A DNA stretch of 9,159 nt, taken from Propionibacteriaceae bacterium (GTDB lineage Bacteria > Actinomycetota > Actinomycetes > Propionibacteriales > Propionibacteriaceae). The stretch is taken from NCBI GenBank assembly GCA_030538175.1, contig JAUNUL010000099.1:1-9159 (forward strand), in the 5' to 3' direction. The notes under the pieces are model-generated. The model did no database searches. It had not been told where the DNA came from and saw only the letters and a list, made by a program, of their open reading frames with translations. Below, one piece after another: positions 1-7,433 of the stretch; position 1 is the stretch's first letter, and every line of letters begins with the position of its first letter. The position numbers and the translations under genes were made by a program.

Positions 1-1179
1 TTCTGCCTCCAACTCATCACCGGCCTGATCCGCCGCGACCCCACAGCCCTCAGCCGAGCCGCCCTGGGCTTGGCGAAATCCGTGCTCGGGTCGTTCCTCG
101 TGATCACGCTGACTGCGCTGCTGCTCGAAGTCGTCGACCAGCTGTGCACCGGGATCATCCAAGCCGCCGGTGAGACCACTGCGTCGATGGGCGACAAGAT
201 CGCCCTCCTCGCGGCGGGTTTGGTCGGGATCAACATTGCCGCCCCCGGCGTCGGGGCGATCATCACGATCTTCCTCGCTGGTCTGGCGATCGCCGCCGCC
301 GCGATCGTATGGCTCTCCCTCCTCGTGCGCAAAGCCCTGCTGCTGGTCGCGATCGTGTTCGCGCCGCTCGCGTTCAGCGGTGCTTCGTGGGACGCGAGCC
401 GTGGGTGGATTGGGAAGTGGGCGATGTTCGTCGTCGCCCTGATCTGCTCCAAGCTCGTGCTCGTCGTGATGTTCCTCGTCGCGATCACCCAAGTCTCCGC
501 GCCCATCGACGCTGACCTTGCTTCGATCAGCGACCCCATCGCCGGGGTGGTGCTGATGGCGATGGCCGCGTTCGCCCCGTACCTGACCTACAAGTTCATC
601 GCGTTCGTCGGCTTCGACATGTACCACGCCATCGGCTCCGAACAAGACGCGAAGCACGCACTCAACCGCCCCATCCCCGTCCCCGGCAAGACACCCGGCG
701 GCGGCGCCGAGCCGAAGAAGGTACTCGACAGCGCAGGGAACACCGGTAGCTCCAGTGGCGGGAGCGGCGGCGGCAGAGGCGCTCCGCCGGCACCGAAGCC
801 CGCCCCCGCGGGCGCGGCAGGAAGTGGTGCTGGCGCATCAGGTGGAGGAGCTGCAGCGTCCGGGAGCGGTGGTGCCGCCGCTGGCGGTGGCGGTGCTGCG
901 GCTGCCGCTGGCCCTGCTGCCGCGGTGGTCGTGGGTGCCCAGGTCGCGAAGGCCGCAGCAACTGCCGGGCCGAAAGCTGGCACAGCACTCGGCTCTCAAG
1001 GCGAGCACGCTGCCGATGCCGCAACACAAGCCGCTGCGCCGCCCCCAGCTCCGGCCGCGCCAACTCAGGTTCCGCCGCCGTCGTCGAGCCCGGCACCGCC
1101 AGCACCAAGGACTGACCCTGCGCCGCCAGCACCGACTCCGAAGCCCACCCCGCCCGCTCCACGAGCGCCGAAGGAATAG
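1..1179 (+). CDS. TrbL/VirB6-like conjugal transfer membrane protein, 5' partial
   Basis: The frame is open from the first base of the window, so the true start lies upstream; a TTG at 70 is an internal codon. About 392 residues are visible. The first ~205 hold roughly five or six hydrophobic segments, near visible residues 26-44, 66-107 (probably two), 112-127, 140-163 and 178-203, with short polar turns including a SWDASRGWIGKW loop. Residues from ~225 to the end are a low-complexity tail rich in Gly, Ala, Pro and Ser, ending PTPPAPRAPKE, probably cytoplasmic or extended and disordered. Polytopic proteins of this shape directly before an SCO6880/VirB4 pair are the VirB6/TrbL-like channel component in actinobacterial conjugation modules. 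The family call rests on topology, tail and neighbours rather than on a catalytic motif. The stop TAG at 1177 is followed 3 bases later by the GTG of the next gene, so the two are probably co-transcribed. Confidence 0.8.
   Translation, partial: FCLQLITGLIRRDPTALSRAALGLAKSVLGSFLVITLTALLLEVVDQLCTGIIQAAGETTASMGDKIALLAAGLVGINIAAPGVGAIITIFLAGLAIAAAAIVWLSLLVRKALLLVAIVFAPLAFSGASWDASRGWIGKWAMFVVALICSKLVLVVMFLVAITQVSAPIDADLASISDPIAGVVLMAMAAFAPYLTYKFIAFVGFDMYHAIGSEQDAKHALNRPIPVPGKTPGGGAEPKKVLDSAGNTGSSSGGSGGGRGAPPAPKPAPAGAAGSGAGASGGGAAASGSGGAAAGGGGAAAAAGPAAAVVVGAQVAKAAATAGPKAGTALGSQGEHAADAATQAAAPPPAPAAPTQVPPPSSSPAPPAPRTDPAPPAPTPKPTPPAPRAPKE
1171..1175 (+). promoter_or_regulatory. Ribosome binding site for the SCO6880-family gene
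   Basis: AAGGA sits inside the last codons of the upstream membrane-protein gene, 7 bases before a GTG at 1183. It supports that GTG as the start and indicates tight coupling with the upstream gene. Confidence 0.6.
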
Positions 1180-1182
1180 ATC

Positions 1183-2649
1183 GTGAACACGAACCAGAAC
1201 CAGCGCAGCACCTGCGATCTCGCACCAGTGAAGTTCTCGCGCCTCACCCGCCGCGGCATCCTCCTCGGCCTCTCCCTGACCCAACTCATCACGCTCGCTG
1301 TCGGCGGCGCAACATTGATCGTCGCGTTCTACGCCGGCGGCGGGATACTCCTCGCCTACACCGCACCGGTCTGGGTGCTCTCCGCTGCACTGACCTGGAT
1401 ACCGATCGCCGGCCGCCCCGTTGTCGAGTGGCTGCCCGTCGCGTGCTGGTGGCTGTGGCGCACCACCGGCGGCCAGCTCCTGTACCGGCGACGGATCGTC
1501 GCGCCGCGCCCGGTCGGGACGCTCGCGCTTCCGGGCGACATGGCACGCCTGCGGGAGTTCGACGACCCCGACACCGGCGCCGGAATGATCCACGACCCCC
1601 ACGCCGCCACGCTCACGGTGGTGTGTGAGGTCACCCACCCCGCCTTCGTGCTCCTCGACCCCGGCGAACAAGAACGCCGCGTGACCTCCTGGGGGCGGGT
1701 GCTCGCCACCGTGTGCCGCTCCGGCCGCGTCGCGACCCTTCAGGTCTTGGAGCGCACCCTGCCGGACTCAGGCACGGGCCTTGCCGAGTGGTGGGCCACG
1801 CACGGCACCGCTGACGGGTCGTGGGCCGCAGACACCTACGCCGAGTTGATCGAACGCGCCGGACCCGCAGGCGAACGTCACGCCACCACACTGTCGCTGT
1901 CCCTGGACATGAAGACGGCAGCTCGGCAGATCAGAACCGCGGGAGGCGGCATCCGAGGCGCGGCGAACGTACTGCGGCAAGAGATGAACACCCTCGTCGC
2001 CGCTCTCCGCTCCGCCGACCTCGCACCCTCCGGCTGGCTCACACCCGGACAGATCGCGGTCATGCTGCGCTCCGCCTACGACCCCGCCATCGCCGCGACC
2101 CTGGAACGGCACGGCCAGCTCGGTCAATCCCTCGCCACCGCTGGACCGGTCGCAGTCACCGAGACCTGGGGGCGGTTGCGCACCGACTCCGCCCACCACG
2201 CCGTGCTGTGGGTCAGCGAATGGCCGCGGTCGCTGGTGTATCCGGGGTTCTTGTCGCCAGTGCTGCTGTCCACCGGCATCCAGCGGTCATTCTCGCTGAT
2301 CTGCACCCCGATGCGCTCCGACCAGGCCGCCCGCGACATCCGCAAGAAGAAGGTCGAGCACATCTCCGACCAAGCCCAACGAGTCAAGATCGGCCAGATC
2401 GAGGACGCCTCCCAAACCGCCGAGTACCACGACGTGCTCCAACAAGAGGCCGACCTCACCGCCGGACACGGCGTCCTCCGCTACACCGGACTCATCGCCA
2501 TCTCAGCGCCCACCACCGAGGAACTGGACGCGGCCGTCGCCGCGATCGAGCAAGCCGCGATCCAAGCCTCCTGCGAAACCCGACTCCTCGTCGGCCAGCA
2601 AGCCGCCGCGTTCACCGCGGCCGCGCTGCCGCTGTGCCGACGGGTATAG
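1183..2649 (+). CDS. SCO6880-family protein (PrgI-like membrane part plus VirB4 N-terminal-like region)
   Basis: 488 residues starting at GTG 1183 behind an AAGGA. Residues ~24-50 and ~53-74 form two hydrophobic segments, resembling the small PrgI/VirB3-type inner-membrane protein. The rest is a soluble region with features such as WWATHGTADGSWAADTYAEL, VTETWGRLRTDSAHHAVLWV and CTPMRSDQAARDIRKKKVEH, typical of the SCO6880 family found in actinobacterial conjugative elements. There is no Walker A or B motif, so it should not hydrolyse ATP itself. The ATPase half is encoded separately at 3549-5033. Known VirB4 proteins carry an N-terminal assembly domain and a C-terminal ATPase domain; I infer that here they are two polypeptides, with this one membrane anchored and contacting the channel. 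It lies 3 bases after the TrbL/VirB6-like gene and is followed by a 78-base gap. Confidence 0.85.
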   Translation: MNTNQNQRSTCDLAPVKFSRLTRRGILLGLSLTQLITLAVGGATLIVAFYAGGGILLAYTAPVWVLSAALTWIPIAGRPVVEWLPVACWWLWRTTGGQLLYRRRIVAPRPVGTLALPGDMARLREFDDPDTGAGMIHDPHAATLTVVCEVTHPAFVLLDPGEQERRVTSWGRVLATVCRSGRVATLQVLERTLPDSGTGLAEWWATHGTADGSWAADTYAELIERAGPAGERHATTLSLSLDMKTAARQIRTAGGGIRGAANVLRQEMNTLVAALRSADLAPSGWLTPGQIAVMLRSAYDPAIAATLERHGQLGQSLATAGPVAVTETWGRLRTDSAHHAVLWVSEWPRSLVYPGFLSPVLLSTGIQRSFSLICTPMRSDQAARDIRKKKVEHISDQAQRVKIGQIEDASQTAEYHDVLQQEADLTAGHGVLRYTGLIAISAPTTEELDAAVAAIEQAAIQASCETRLLVGQQAAAFTAAALPLCRRV

Positions 2650-2659
2650 CAACGCGTCG

Positions 2660-2681
2660 GAAGCGCCGCGCCGCGGCCTTC
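2660..2681 (+). other. Weak intergenic stem-loop
   Basis: GAAG (2660-2663) pairs with CTTC (2678-2681), and CCG (2666-2668) pairs with CGG (2674-2676) around a 5-base loop, with a small internal bulge between. No T-run follows, so a rho-independent terminator is unlikely. It may be an RNA processing or stability element, or chance in a very GC-rich spacer. Confidence 0.25.
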
Positions 2682-2717
2682 GGTTCACCAGGCGCACCTC
2701 AACACCACACCACTCAC

Positions 2718-2725
2718 AAGGAGGT
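2718..2725 (+). promoter_or_regulatory. Strong Shine-Dalgarno AAGGAGGT deciding the 2731 start
   Basis: AAGGAGGT is close to a perfect match to the 16S rRNA 3' end. Two consecutive ATG codons follow at 2728 and 2731. GGAGG ends at 2724, which leaves 3 bases to the first ATG and 6 to the second, so the second is the better-spaced start. Confidence 0.75.
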
Positions 2726-2730
2726 CCATG

Positions 2731-3552
2731 ATGCCCACGTTCTTCGATTCCACTGCTGATGCCGCTGAGGCGTCCGAGGCTCTGCGTGGACTCGCGCACG
2801 CGAGCCGCACCTTCGATCAGCCGGCTCAGATGTATGGCGTGCTCGGCGAACTCTCCGCTGGGATGCGGTCGCTCCACCAGGTGCTCGGACAGCTTGCGGA
2901 CGTGCATGAGCGCATGGCTGCGCGCGCGTTCAACGACGACGGCGACCACGCGGCCGGAGTGCGGGACGCACTCGTCACAGCAGAAGAGTTGCGCCACTCG
3001 GCTCGCCTGGTCGATCAAGGCTATGACCGGCTCGCGGAAGGATTCGCGGCGGCGGGCCGGATCGCGTGGCATCTCGAACCCGCCGTGGAGGAGGCTGCGC
3101 CGTCGCGATGGATCAACGTCGTCTTCCTACAGGGCGACGAGGCGAACCGCGCGTTGCGCATCCTTGGCGAGCTGGGGCACGTCGATGCGGTGGACTACCT
3201 CGCGCAGTGGGACTACGGCGAGGAGACCACCCAAGCTGCGCTCGAGAACGGGTACGTCTACGACGAGCCCGGTCAGGGAACCAACGACCGGGTGATGCGT
3301 TCCGGCGACTACGCACTGGTGGTCAACCCGAACGTCGGGTACGTCTCGCTCTTGCGCCGCCACTCCGAACCCGACGCCGTCGCCGTGGTTGATGAGCCGT
3401 CGCCGACTCGGGACGGGCCGGAGTTGCTGGTGTCGTATTCCTCGCCGGGGGCTCCGAAGCATCGGGACGTGCCGCAGTCGAAAGCGTCTCGGTCGTGGTT
3501 CGAGCCGGCGAAGATCACTGCGGTGAAGCAGGCTCGGGGGTTGGGGCTGTGA
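2731..3552 (+). CDS. Conserved hypothetical protein of conjugation module, two-part
   Basis: 273 residues from ATG 2731 (274 if ATG 2728 is used). I do not know a function. The N-terminal ~110 residues, beginning MPTFFDSTADAAEASEALRG, are Ala/Leu-rich and mostly helical (ASEALRGLAHASRTF, LRHSARLVDQGYDRLAEGF) and end with an AAGRIAW motif. After a short linker a second part begins at WINVVFLQGDEANRALRIL and runs through LAQWDYGEETTQAALENGYVYDEP and NPNVGYVSLLRRH. The last ~60 residues are a polar, Pro/Ser-rich tail ending ARGLGL. No signal peptide or membrane segment is visible, so it is probably cytoplasmic. From memory of similar elements both halves resemble accessory proteins that may be encoded separately; this is inference. 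Its TGA overlaps the GTG of the ATPase gene, tying it to the T4SS operon. It could be an adaptor or regulator of the conjugation machinery. Confidence 0.8.
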   Translation: MPTFFDSTADAAEASEALRGLAHASRTFDQPAQMYGVLGELSAGMRSLHQVLGQLADVHERMAARAFNDDGDHAAGVRDALVTAEELRHSARLVDQGYDRLAEGFAAAGRIAWHLEPAVEEAAPSRWINVVFLQGDEANRALRILGELGHVDAVDYLAQWDYGEETTQAALENGYVYDEPGQGTNDRVMRSGDYALVVNPNVGYVSLLRRHSEPDAVAVVDEPSPTRDGPELLVSYSSPGAPKHRDVPQSKASRSWFEPAKITAVKQARGLGL

Positions 3553-5033
3553 CCGCAGATAAGGAGCGTCTGCACACGTCGGTGTTGGTGGCGCCGTCGA
3601 AGGAGCGACGTAAGCTCCGTAAACAGCGCCGCCATGCCGAAGCGCGACTGCACGCTGAGCAGCGCAAGGCAGAGCTCGCGACCGCGAAAGCGAAGGCTGA
3701 GGCGGAGCGGGCCGAGCGGCGTGCCACGATCTACCTGCCGAAGAGCGGCGAGCCTGGTGCTGCACGGTTGAGGACGCCGGGACGGTTCCGGCTGCCACGC
3801 CATCAGGACACCTCCGCCACGTTGGCGGGTGCGTACCCGTTCGTCGCCGAAGGCGGTCTCGGAGCCGACGGCGTGTTCGTTGGTCAAGACCTCTACTCCG
3901 GCGGGTCATTTGTCTACGACCCGTGGGTGCTCTACGCGCGCGGCATCATCACCGCCCCGAACGTGGTGCTGGCGGGCATCGTCGGCTCCGGCAAATCTAG
4001 CCTCGCGAAATCCCTCTACACGCGGTCGCTCCCGTTCGGGCGCAGGGTCTATGTGCCGGGTGATCCGAAGGGTGAGCACACCGCTGTTGCTGAGGCTGTC
4101 GGTGGTCGTGCCATCGTCCTCGGTCACGGACTCAGCACCCGGCTGAACCCACTCGACGAAGGGCACCGCCCGTCCGGGTTGTCGGATGAGCAATGGGCCT
4201 CCATCGTCGCCTCCCGCCGCCGCGACTTGATCGGCGCGCTCGCGGAGACGGTGCTCGCGCGCGGGTTATCGCCGTTAGAGCACACCGCGATCGACCTGGC
4301 GTTGACGCAGACGGTGCGGGAGAACGAAGTGCCGATCCTGCCGATGGTCGTTGACCGCATCCTCAACCCCAGCAGCGACACCGACGGCAGATTGGCAGAA
4401 GATGGCCGCCTCGTCGGCCACGCACTGCGTCGCCTGGTCGCGGGCGATCTCGCTGGACTGTTCGACGGCCCCTCCACGGTGAAGTTCGACCCGACCCTGC
4501 CGATGATCTCGCTCGATCTGTCCCGGGTGACCGAGAACTCCACGCTGATCTCAGTGCTGATGACGTGCTCGTCAGCGTGGATGGAATCCGCCCTCCTGGA
4601 CCCGAATGGTGGGCAGCGGTGGGTGATCTACGACGAAGCATGGCGGCTCATGTCCCACCCCGCCCTGTTGCGAAGGATGGACGCGCACTGGCGGCTCGCA
4701 CGGCATTACGGGATCGCGAACATGCTGATCTTCCATAAGCTCACCGACCTCGACAATGTCGGTGACCAAGGCTCCGCCATGCGCTCCCTCGCCAACAGTC
4801 TGCTGGCGAACGCGGAGACCCGGATCGTGTACCGGCAGGAATCCGACCAACTCGGACCCACAGCCTCAGCCCTTGGGCTGACAGGCACCGAGCAGCAGCT
4901 CCTCCCGAACCTTGGCGTCGGGCAAGGGCTCTGGCGGATCAAGTCCAGAAGCTTCGTCACACAGCACCAGCTCCACCCCGCCGAGCTGGCGTTGTTCGAT
5001 ACGAGTTCGCGGGCGTCTGGGGGTCACTCATGA
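3549..5033 (+). CDS. VirB4-like conjugation ATPase (ATP-binding protein)
   Basis: 494 residues from GTG 3549, which overlaps the previous stop as GTGA. A GTG at 3495 is also in frame but would lie inside the upstream gene. Residues ~17-60 are a charged Arg/Lys/Ala/Glu-rich helix, likely coiled coil. The ATPase core follows, with Walker A GIVGSGKS at ~143-150, a conserved YVPGDPKGEH stretch at ~168-177, Walker B WVIYDEAW at ~358-365 and a RIVYRQES motif at ~425-432. These match the C-terminal RecA-like domain of VirB4/TraC/TrbE ATPases, which energise pilus or channel assembly and substrate transfer at the inner membrane. The usual VirB4 N-terminal domain is missing here and is supplied by the SCO6880-family protein upstream, so the two probably work as one complex. 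Its TGA overlaps the next gene's ATG as ATGA. Confidence 0.9.
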   Translation: MTADKERLHTSVLVAPSKERRKLRKQRRHAEARLHAEQRKAELATAKAKAEAERAERRATIYLPKSGEPGAARLRTPGRFRLPRHQDTSATLAGAYPFVAEGGLGADGVFVGQDLYSGGSFVYDPWVLYARGIITAPNVVLAGIVGSGKSSLAKSLYTRSLPFGRRVYVPGDPKGEHTAVAEAVGGRAIVLGHGLSTRLNPLDEGHRPSGLSDEQWASIVASRRRDLIGALAETVLARGLSPLEHTAIDLALTQTVRENEVPILPMVVDRILNPSSDTDGRLAEDGRLVGHALRRLVAGDLAGLFDGPSTVKFDPTLPMISLDLSRVTENSTLISVLMTCSSAWMESALLDPNGGQRWVIYDEAWRLMSHPALLRRMDAHWRLARHYGIANMLIFHKLTDLDNVGDQGSAMRSLANSLLANAETRIVYRQESDQLGPTASALGLTGTEQQLLPNLGVGQGLWRIKSRSFVTQHQLHPAELALFDTSSRASGGHS

Positions 5034-5578
5034 ACCTCTCACGCCCTCGCCACTCGCACAGTCAGGAGGCGGAAGCGCCGGTGGACCTGCCGGCCGTGAT
5101 CGTCACTGTCGCTGCCGACGGAACACTCGCCGCGACTGTCGATGGCACCCCGCACCCGCAGCCACCTGCGGGTGCCTGGACGCGGGCGACGTTCGGGCCG
5201 TTGATGGACGAGATCACCAACGACCGCACGGTCACCGTTCGGGTCGAAGTTCGCGAGTCGGACGGCGGCGTTTTCACCGACATCATCCACGCCCGCAAAC
5301 GAACCCCACCCGCCCGCAAAGCAGAGCCCACCGCAGAGACCCGGCGCGGACGGCGCGCCCTCGCACCGCGAGCACCCCGACTCGTTGAGATTCACGGCGA
5401 AGGGTTTGTGGCCGGAGAGGACATCGCCGTCGCGGTCATCGTCAGCCACACCGACGCAGCCCACACCGGCGTCGCGCGGGCCCTGGTCGATGTCGACGAC
5501 CTCCCGGCAAACGCGTCGGGTGAGGTGCTTCTGGTCGGGCGCGTCTCGGGCACGATGATCGTGGAGCGGCTGCAATGA
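5030..5578 (+). CDS. Hypothetical protein with two beta-rich segments, conjugation operon
   Basis: 182 residues from an ATG overlapping the ATPase stop (ATGA). I do not recognise a named domain. Residues ~20-88 (VDLPAVIVTVAADGTLAATV, then TVTVRVEVRESDGGVFTDII) alternate hydrophobic and polar residues as in beta strands. Residues ~89-117 form an Arg/Lys/Pro-rich linker. Residues ~117-182 are a second strand-rich part with FVAGEDIAVAVIVSHTDAAH and a VLLVGRVSGTMIVERL end. There is no signal peptide or membrane segment. Placed between the VirB4-like ATPase and the coupling protein with overlapping stops and starts on both sides, it should be made in step with them; a small cytoplasmic adaptor is possible but unproven. 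The basic linker could touch nucleic acid or acidic partners (inference). Confidence 0.8.
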   Translation: MNLSRPRHSHSQEAEAPVDLPAVIVTVAADGTLAATVDGTPHPQPPAGAWTRATFGPLMDEITNDRTVTVRVEVRESDGGVFTDIIHARKRTPPARKAEPTAETRRGRRALAPRAPRLVEIHGEGFVAGEDIAVAVIVSHTDAAHTGVARALVDVDDLPANASGEVLLVGRVSGTMIVERLQ

Positions 5579-7350
5579 GCCAGCAGCAGGCCGGGATCAT
5601 GGGCGACGAGCTCACCAACGCCGCACTCATCGGCCTGATTGGAGCGTTCGGCCTCGCGCTCATCCTCCGAGGCGCAGGATCAGTCGCTGCGTTCGTCTCC
5701 GGCACGCCCCAACCTGAAGCCGGGCCCGCATCAGGGCTCGGAGTGCTGTTCAACCCCGCCGATCCCGCCACCGCGCTCGAAGCCGAAGACCTCAACGTAG
5801 TCGTCTACTGGATCGTCACCGGGTTGCTGCTCACGGCACTCGCTACGGGCGCGGTGTGGCTGTGCAGGGTGCTGCGTCGCCACAACCGCAAGACCGAGAC
5901 CGACCCACACCGGCTCGCGGGCATCGCCACCGCGCATGAGGTCAAGACCACCGCATCCGCCAAGGCGCTCCTACGCCGCGCGGGAACGCTACGCCCCTCA
6001 GTGACTGACCCGGCACCCGGCGATGTTGGCTACCTCCTTGGCGCCAGCCGGGGCACTGGAGTGTGGGCGTCAGTCGAGGACTCGGTACTGCTGATCGGCC
6101 CGCCCCGCTCGGGTAAGGGTCTCCACGTCGTCATCAACGCGATCCTCGATGCCCCCGGAGCCGTCGTCACCACCTCAACGCGCCCGGACAATCTCACCGC
6201 GACCCTCCGCGCCCGCCGCCGCAAGGGCGGACCGGTCGCCGTGTTCGACCCCCAGCACCTAGCCGAAGGCATCCCCGCCGGGTTGCGCTGGTCACCCGTG
6301 CGCGGATGCGAAGACCCGCTGACCGCAATGATCCGCGCCAACGGCCTCGCCGCCGCCACCGGCCTCTCATCCGGCGGTGTCGAATCCGGAGGGTTCTGGG
6401 AAGGGAAAACCAGGACCGCCCTCCAAGCCCTGCTCCACGCTGCCGCGCTCGACAGCAGGCCACCCGCTGAGCTGTTCCGGTGGACCCTCGACCCCACCGC
6501 CGCAGCCGAAGCAGTCGCGATCTTGAACTCGCACCCGAACGCAGCGATGGGGTGGGGCGACTCGCTCGGCGCGATGATCGACGCCGACCCCAAAACCCGC
6601 GACAGCATCTGGCAAGGCGTCTCCCTCGCACTCGCTGCCCTCGCCGACCCCCGCGTCCTGGATGCGGTCACACCCGGACCGAACGAGCACTTTGACCCCG
6701 AGACCTTCCTCACTCAGCAGGGCACCCTCTACCTGCTCGCGACCGGAGCCGGCGCGGGCGCGTCAGCGGCACTGGTCGCCGCGTTCGTGGAAGACCTCAT
6801 CGAGACCGCACGCCGCCTCGCCGCACGTTCGCCCGGTGCCCGACTCGACCCGCCACTCTTGCTCGCGCTGGACGAGATCGGCAACCTCGCACCCTTGCCA
6901 TCACTGCCAACGCTCATGGCCGAGGGTGGCGGTACCGGGATCACGACGATGCCCGTGTTGCAGTCCCTCGCTCAAGCACGGGACAGGTGGAGCGAGCACC
7001 AGGCAGGGGCGATCTGGGACGCCAGTATCGTCAAGGTCGTCCTCGGCGGCGCATCCAATAGTCGCGACCTTCAAGACCTTTCCACCCTCATCGGTGAACG
7101 CGATGAATACACCGACAGCGTGACCCTGGGCGATCGCGGCACTCGTTCGAATCAGCGCTCGATCCGGCGTGTGCCGATCCTGCCACCGGACCGCATCCGC
7201 ACACTGTCCTTCGGCACCGGGATCACGCTGCTGCGCTCAGCGCCGCCCATCGTCACCGATCTGCGCGCCTGGCCCGACCGCCCCGACGCCACCCAGCTCC
7301 GCAGCGACCGCGCCGAACTCGAAGCCCTCCTACGCCGTCCCTCATCCTGA
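5575..7350 (+). CDS. Type IV coupling protein, VirD4/TraG/TraD-like (TraM recognition domain)
   Basis: 591 residues from an ATG overlapping the previous stop (ATGA). Two hydrophobic segments at ~16-42 and ~75-99 form an N-terminal membrane anchor separated by a short loop. The cytoplasmic part carries Walker A GPPRSGKG at ~175-182 and Walker B LLLALDEIGN at ~428-437, followed by LPSLPTLMAEGGGTGITTMP and VLQSLAQARDRW. This arrangement, with a long insertion between the two motifs, is that of VirD4/TraG-type coupling proteins with a TraM-recognition-like domain. Such hexameric ATPases dock the relaxase-DNA complex at the secretion channel and drive DNA transfer. No relaxase is present in this window, so its substrate must be encoded elsewhere in the element. 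The gene ends the tightly overlapping block; the next gene begins after an 83-base gap with its own strong ribosome binding site. Confidence 0.92.
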   Translation: MSQQQAGIMGDELTNAALIGLIGAFGLALILRGAGSVAAFVSGTPQPEAGPASGLGVLFNPADPATALEAEDLNVVVYWIVTGLLLTALATGAVWLCRVLRRHNRKTETDPHRLAGIATAHEVKTTASAKALLRRAGTLRPSVTDPAPGDVGYLLGASRGTGVWASVEDSVLLIGPPRSGKGLHVVINAILDAPGAVVTTSTRPDNLTATLRARRRKGGPVAVFDPQHLAEGIPAGLRWSPVRGCEDPLTAMIRANGLAAATGLSSGGVESGGFWEGKTRTALQALLHAAALDSRPPAELFRWTLDPTAAAEAVAILNSHPNAAMGWGDSLGAMIDADPKTRDSIWQGVSLALAALADPRVLDAVTPGPNEHFDPETFLTQQGTLYLLATGAGAGASAALVAAFVEDLIETARRLAARSPGARLDPPLLLALDEIGNLAPLPSLPTLMAEGGGTGITTMPVLQSLAQARDRWSEHQAGAIWDASIVKVVLGGASNSRDLQDLSTLIGERDEYTDSVTLGDRGTRSNQRSIRRVPILPPDRIRTLSFGTGITLLRSAPPIVTDLRAWPDRPDATQLRSDRAELEALLRRPSS

Positions 7351-7389
7351 CGCCACGGTCTGGGTGCCCGAGTGCACCTGCCTGATACA

Positions 7390-7411
7390 GCGGCCACGAC
7401 GAGCTGGCCGC
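7390..7411 (+). other. 7-bp stem-loop upstream of ssb
   Basis: GCGGCCA (7390-7396) and TGGCCGC (7405-7411) are perfect complements around an 8-base loop. It lies between the coupling-protein stop and the SSB ribosome binding site, 9 bases before GGAGGAGG. With no following T-run it is not a clear terminator. It could modulate SSB translation, protect the 5' end of a processed message, or be a protein-binding inverted repeat. Confidence 0.35.
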
Positions 7412-7420
7412 CCGAGATCA

Positions 7421-7428
7421 GGAGGAGG
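7421..7428 (+). promoter_or_regulatory. Strong ribosome binding site for ssb
   Basis: GGAGGAGG lies 5 bases before ATG 7434. It fixes the start and suggests high independent translation compared with the coupled genes upstream. Confidence 0.7.
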
Positions 7429-7433
7429 CCATC

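Noticed and set aside
588..1671. Long minus-strand open frames opposite the channel-protein tail and the SCO6880 start
   Set aside because: They are low-complexity or Arg-rich mirrors of GC-rich coding sequence on the + strand, with no domain pattern and no ribosome binding site.
1821..2759. 312-residue + strand frame inside the SCO6880 gene
   Set aside because: It is an Arg/His/Pro-rich shadow in another frame; the overlapping frame has clear family motifs and a proper start.
3495..3548. Upstream in-frame GTG as start of the ATPase gene
   Set aside because: It would overlap the preceding gene by 58 bases; GTG 3549 forms a GTGA stop/start overlap like those of the following genes.
3127..3909. 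260-residue minus-strand frame across the hypothetical/ATPase junction
   Set aside because: Arg/Pro-rich shadow of two well-supported + strand genes.
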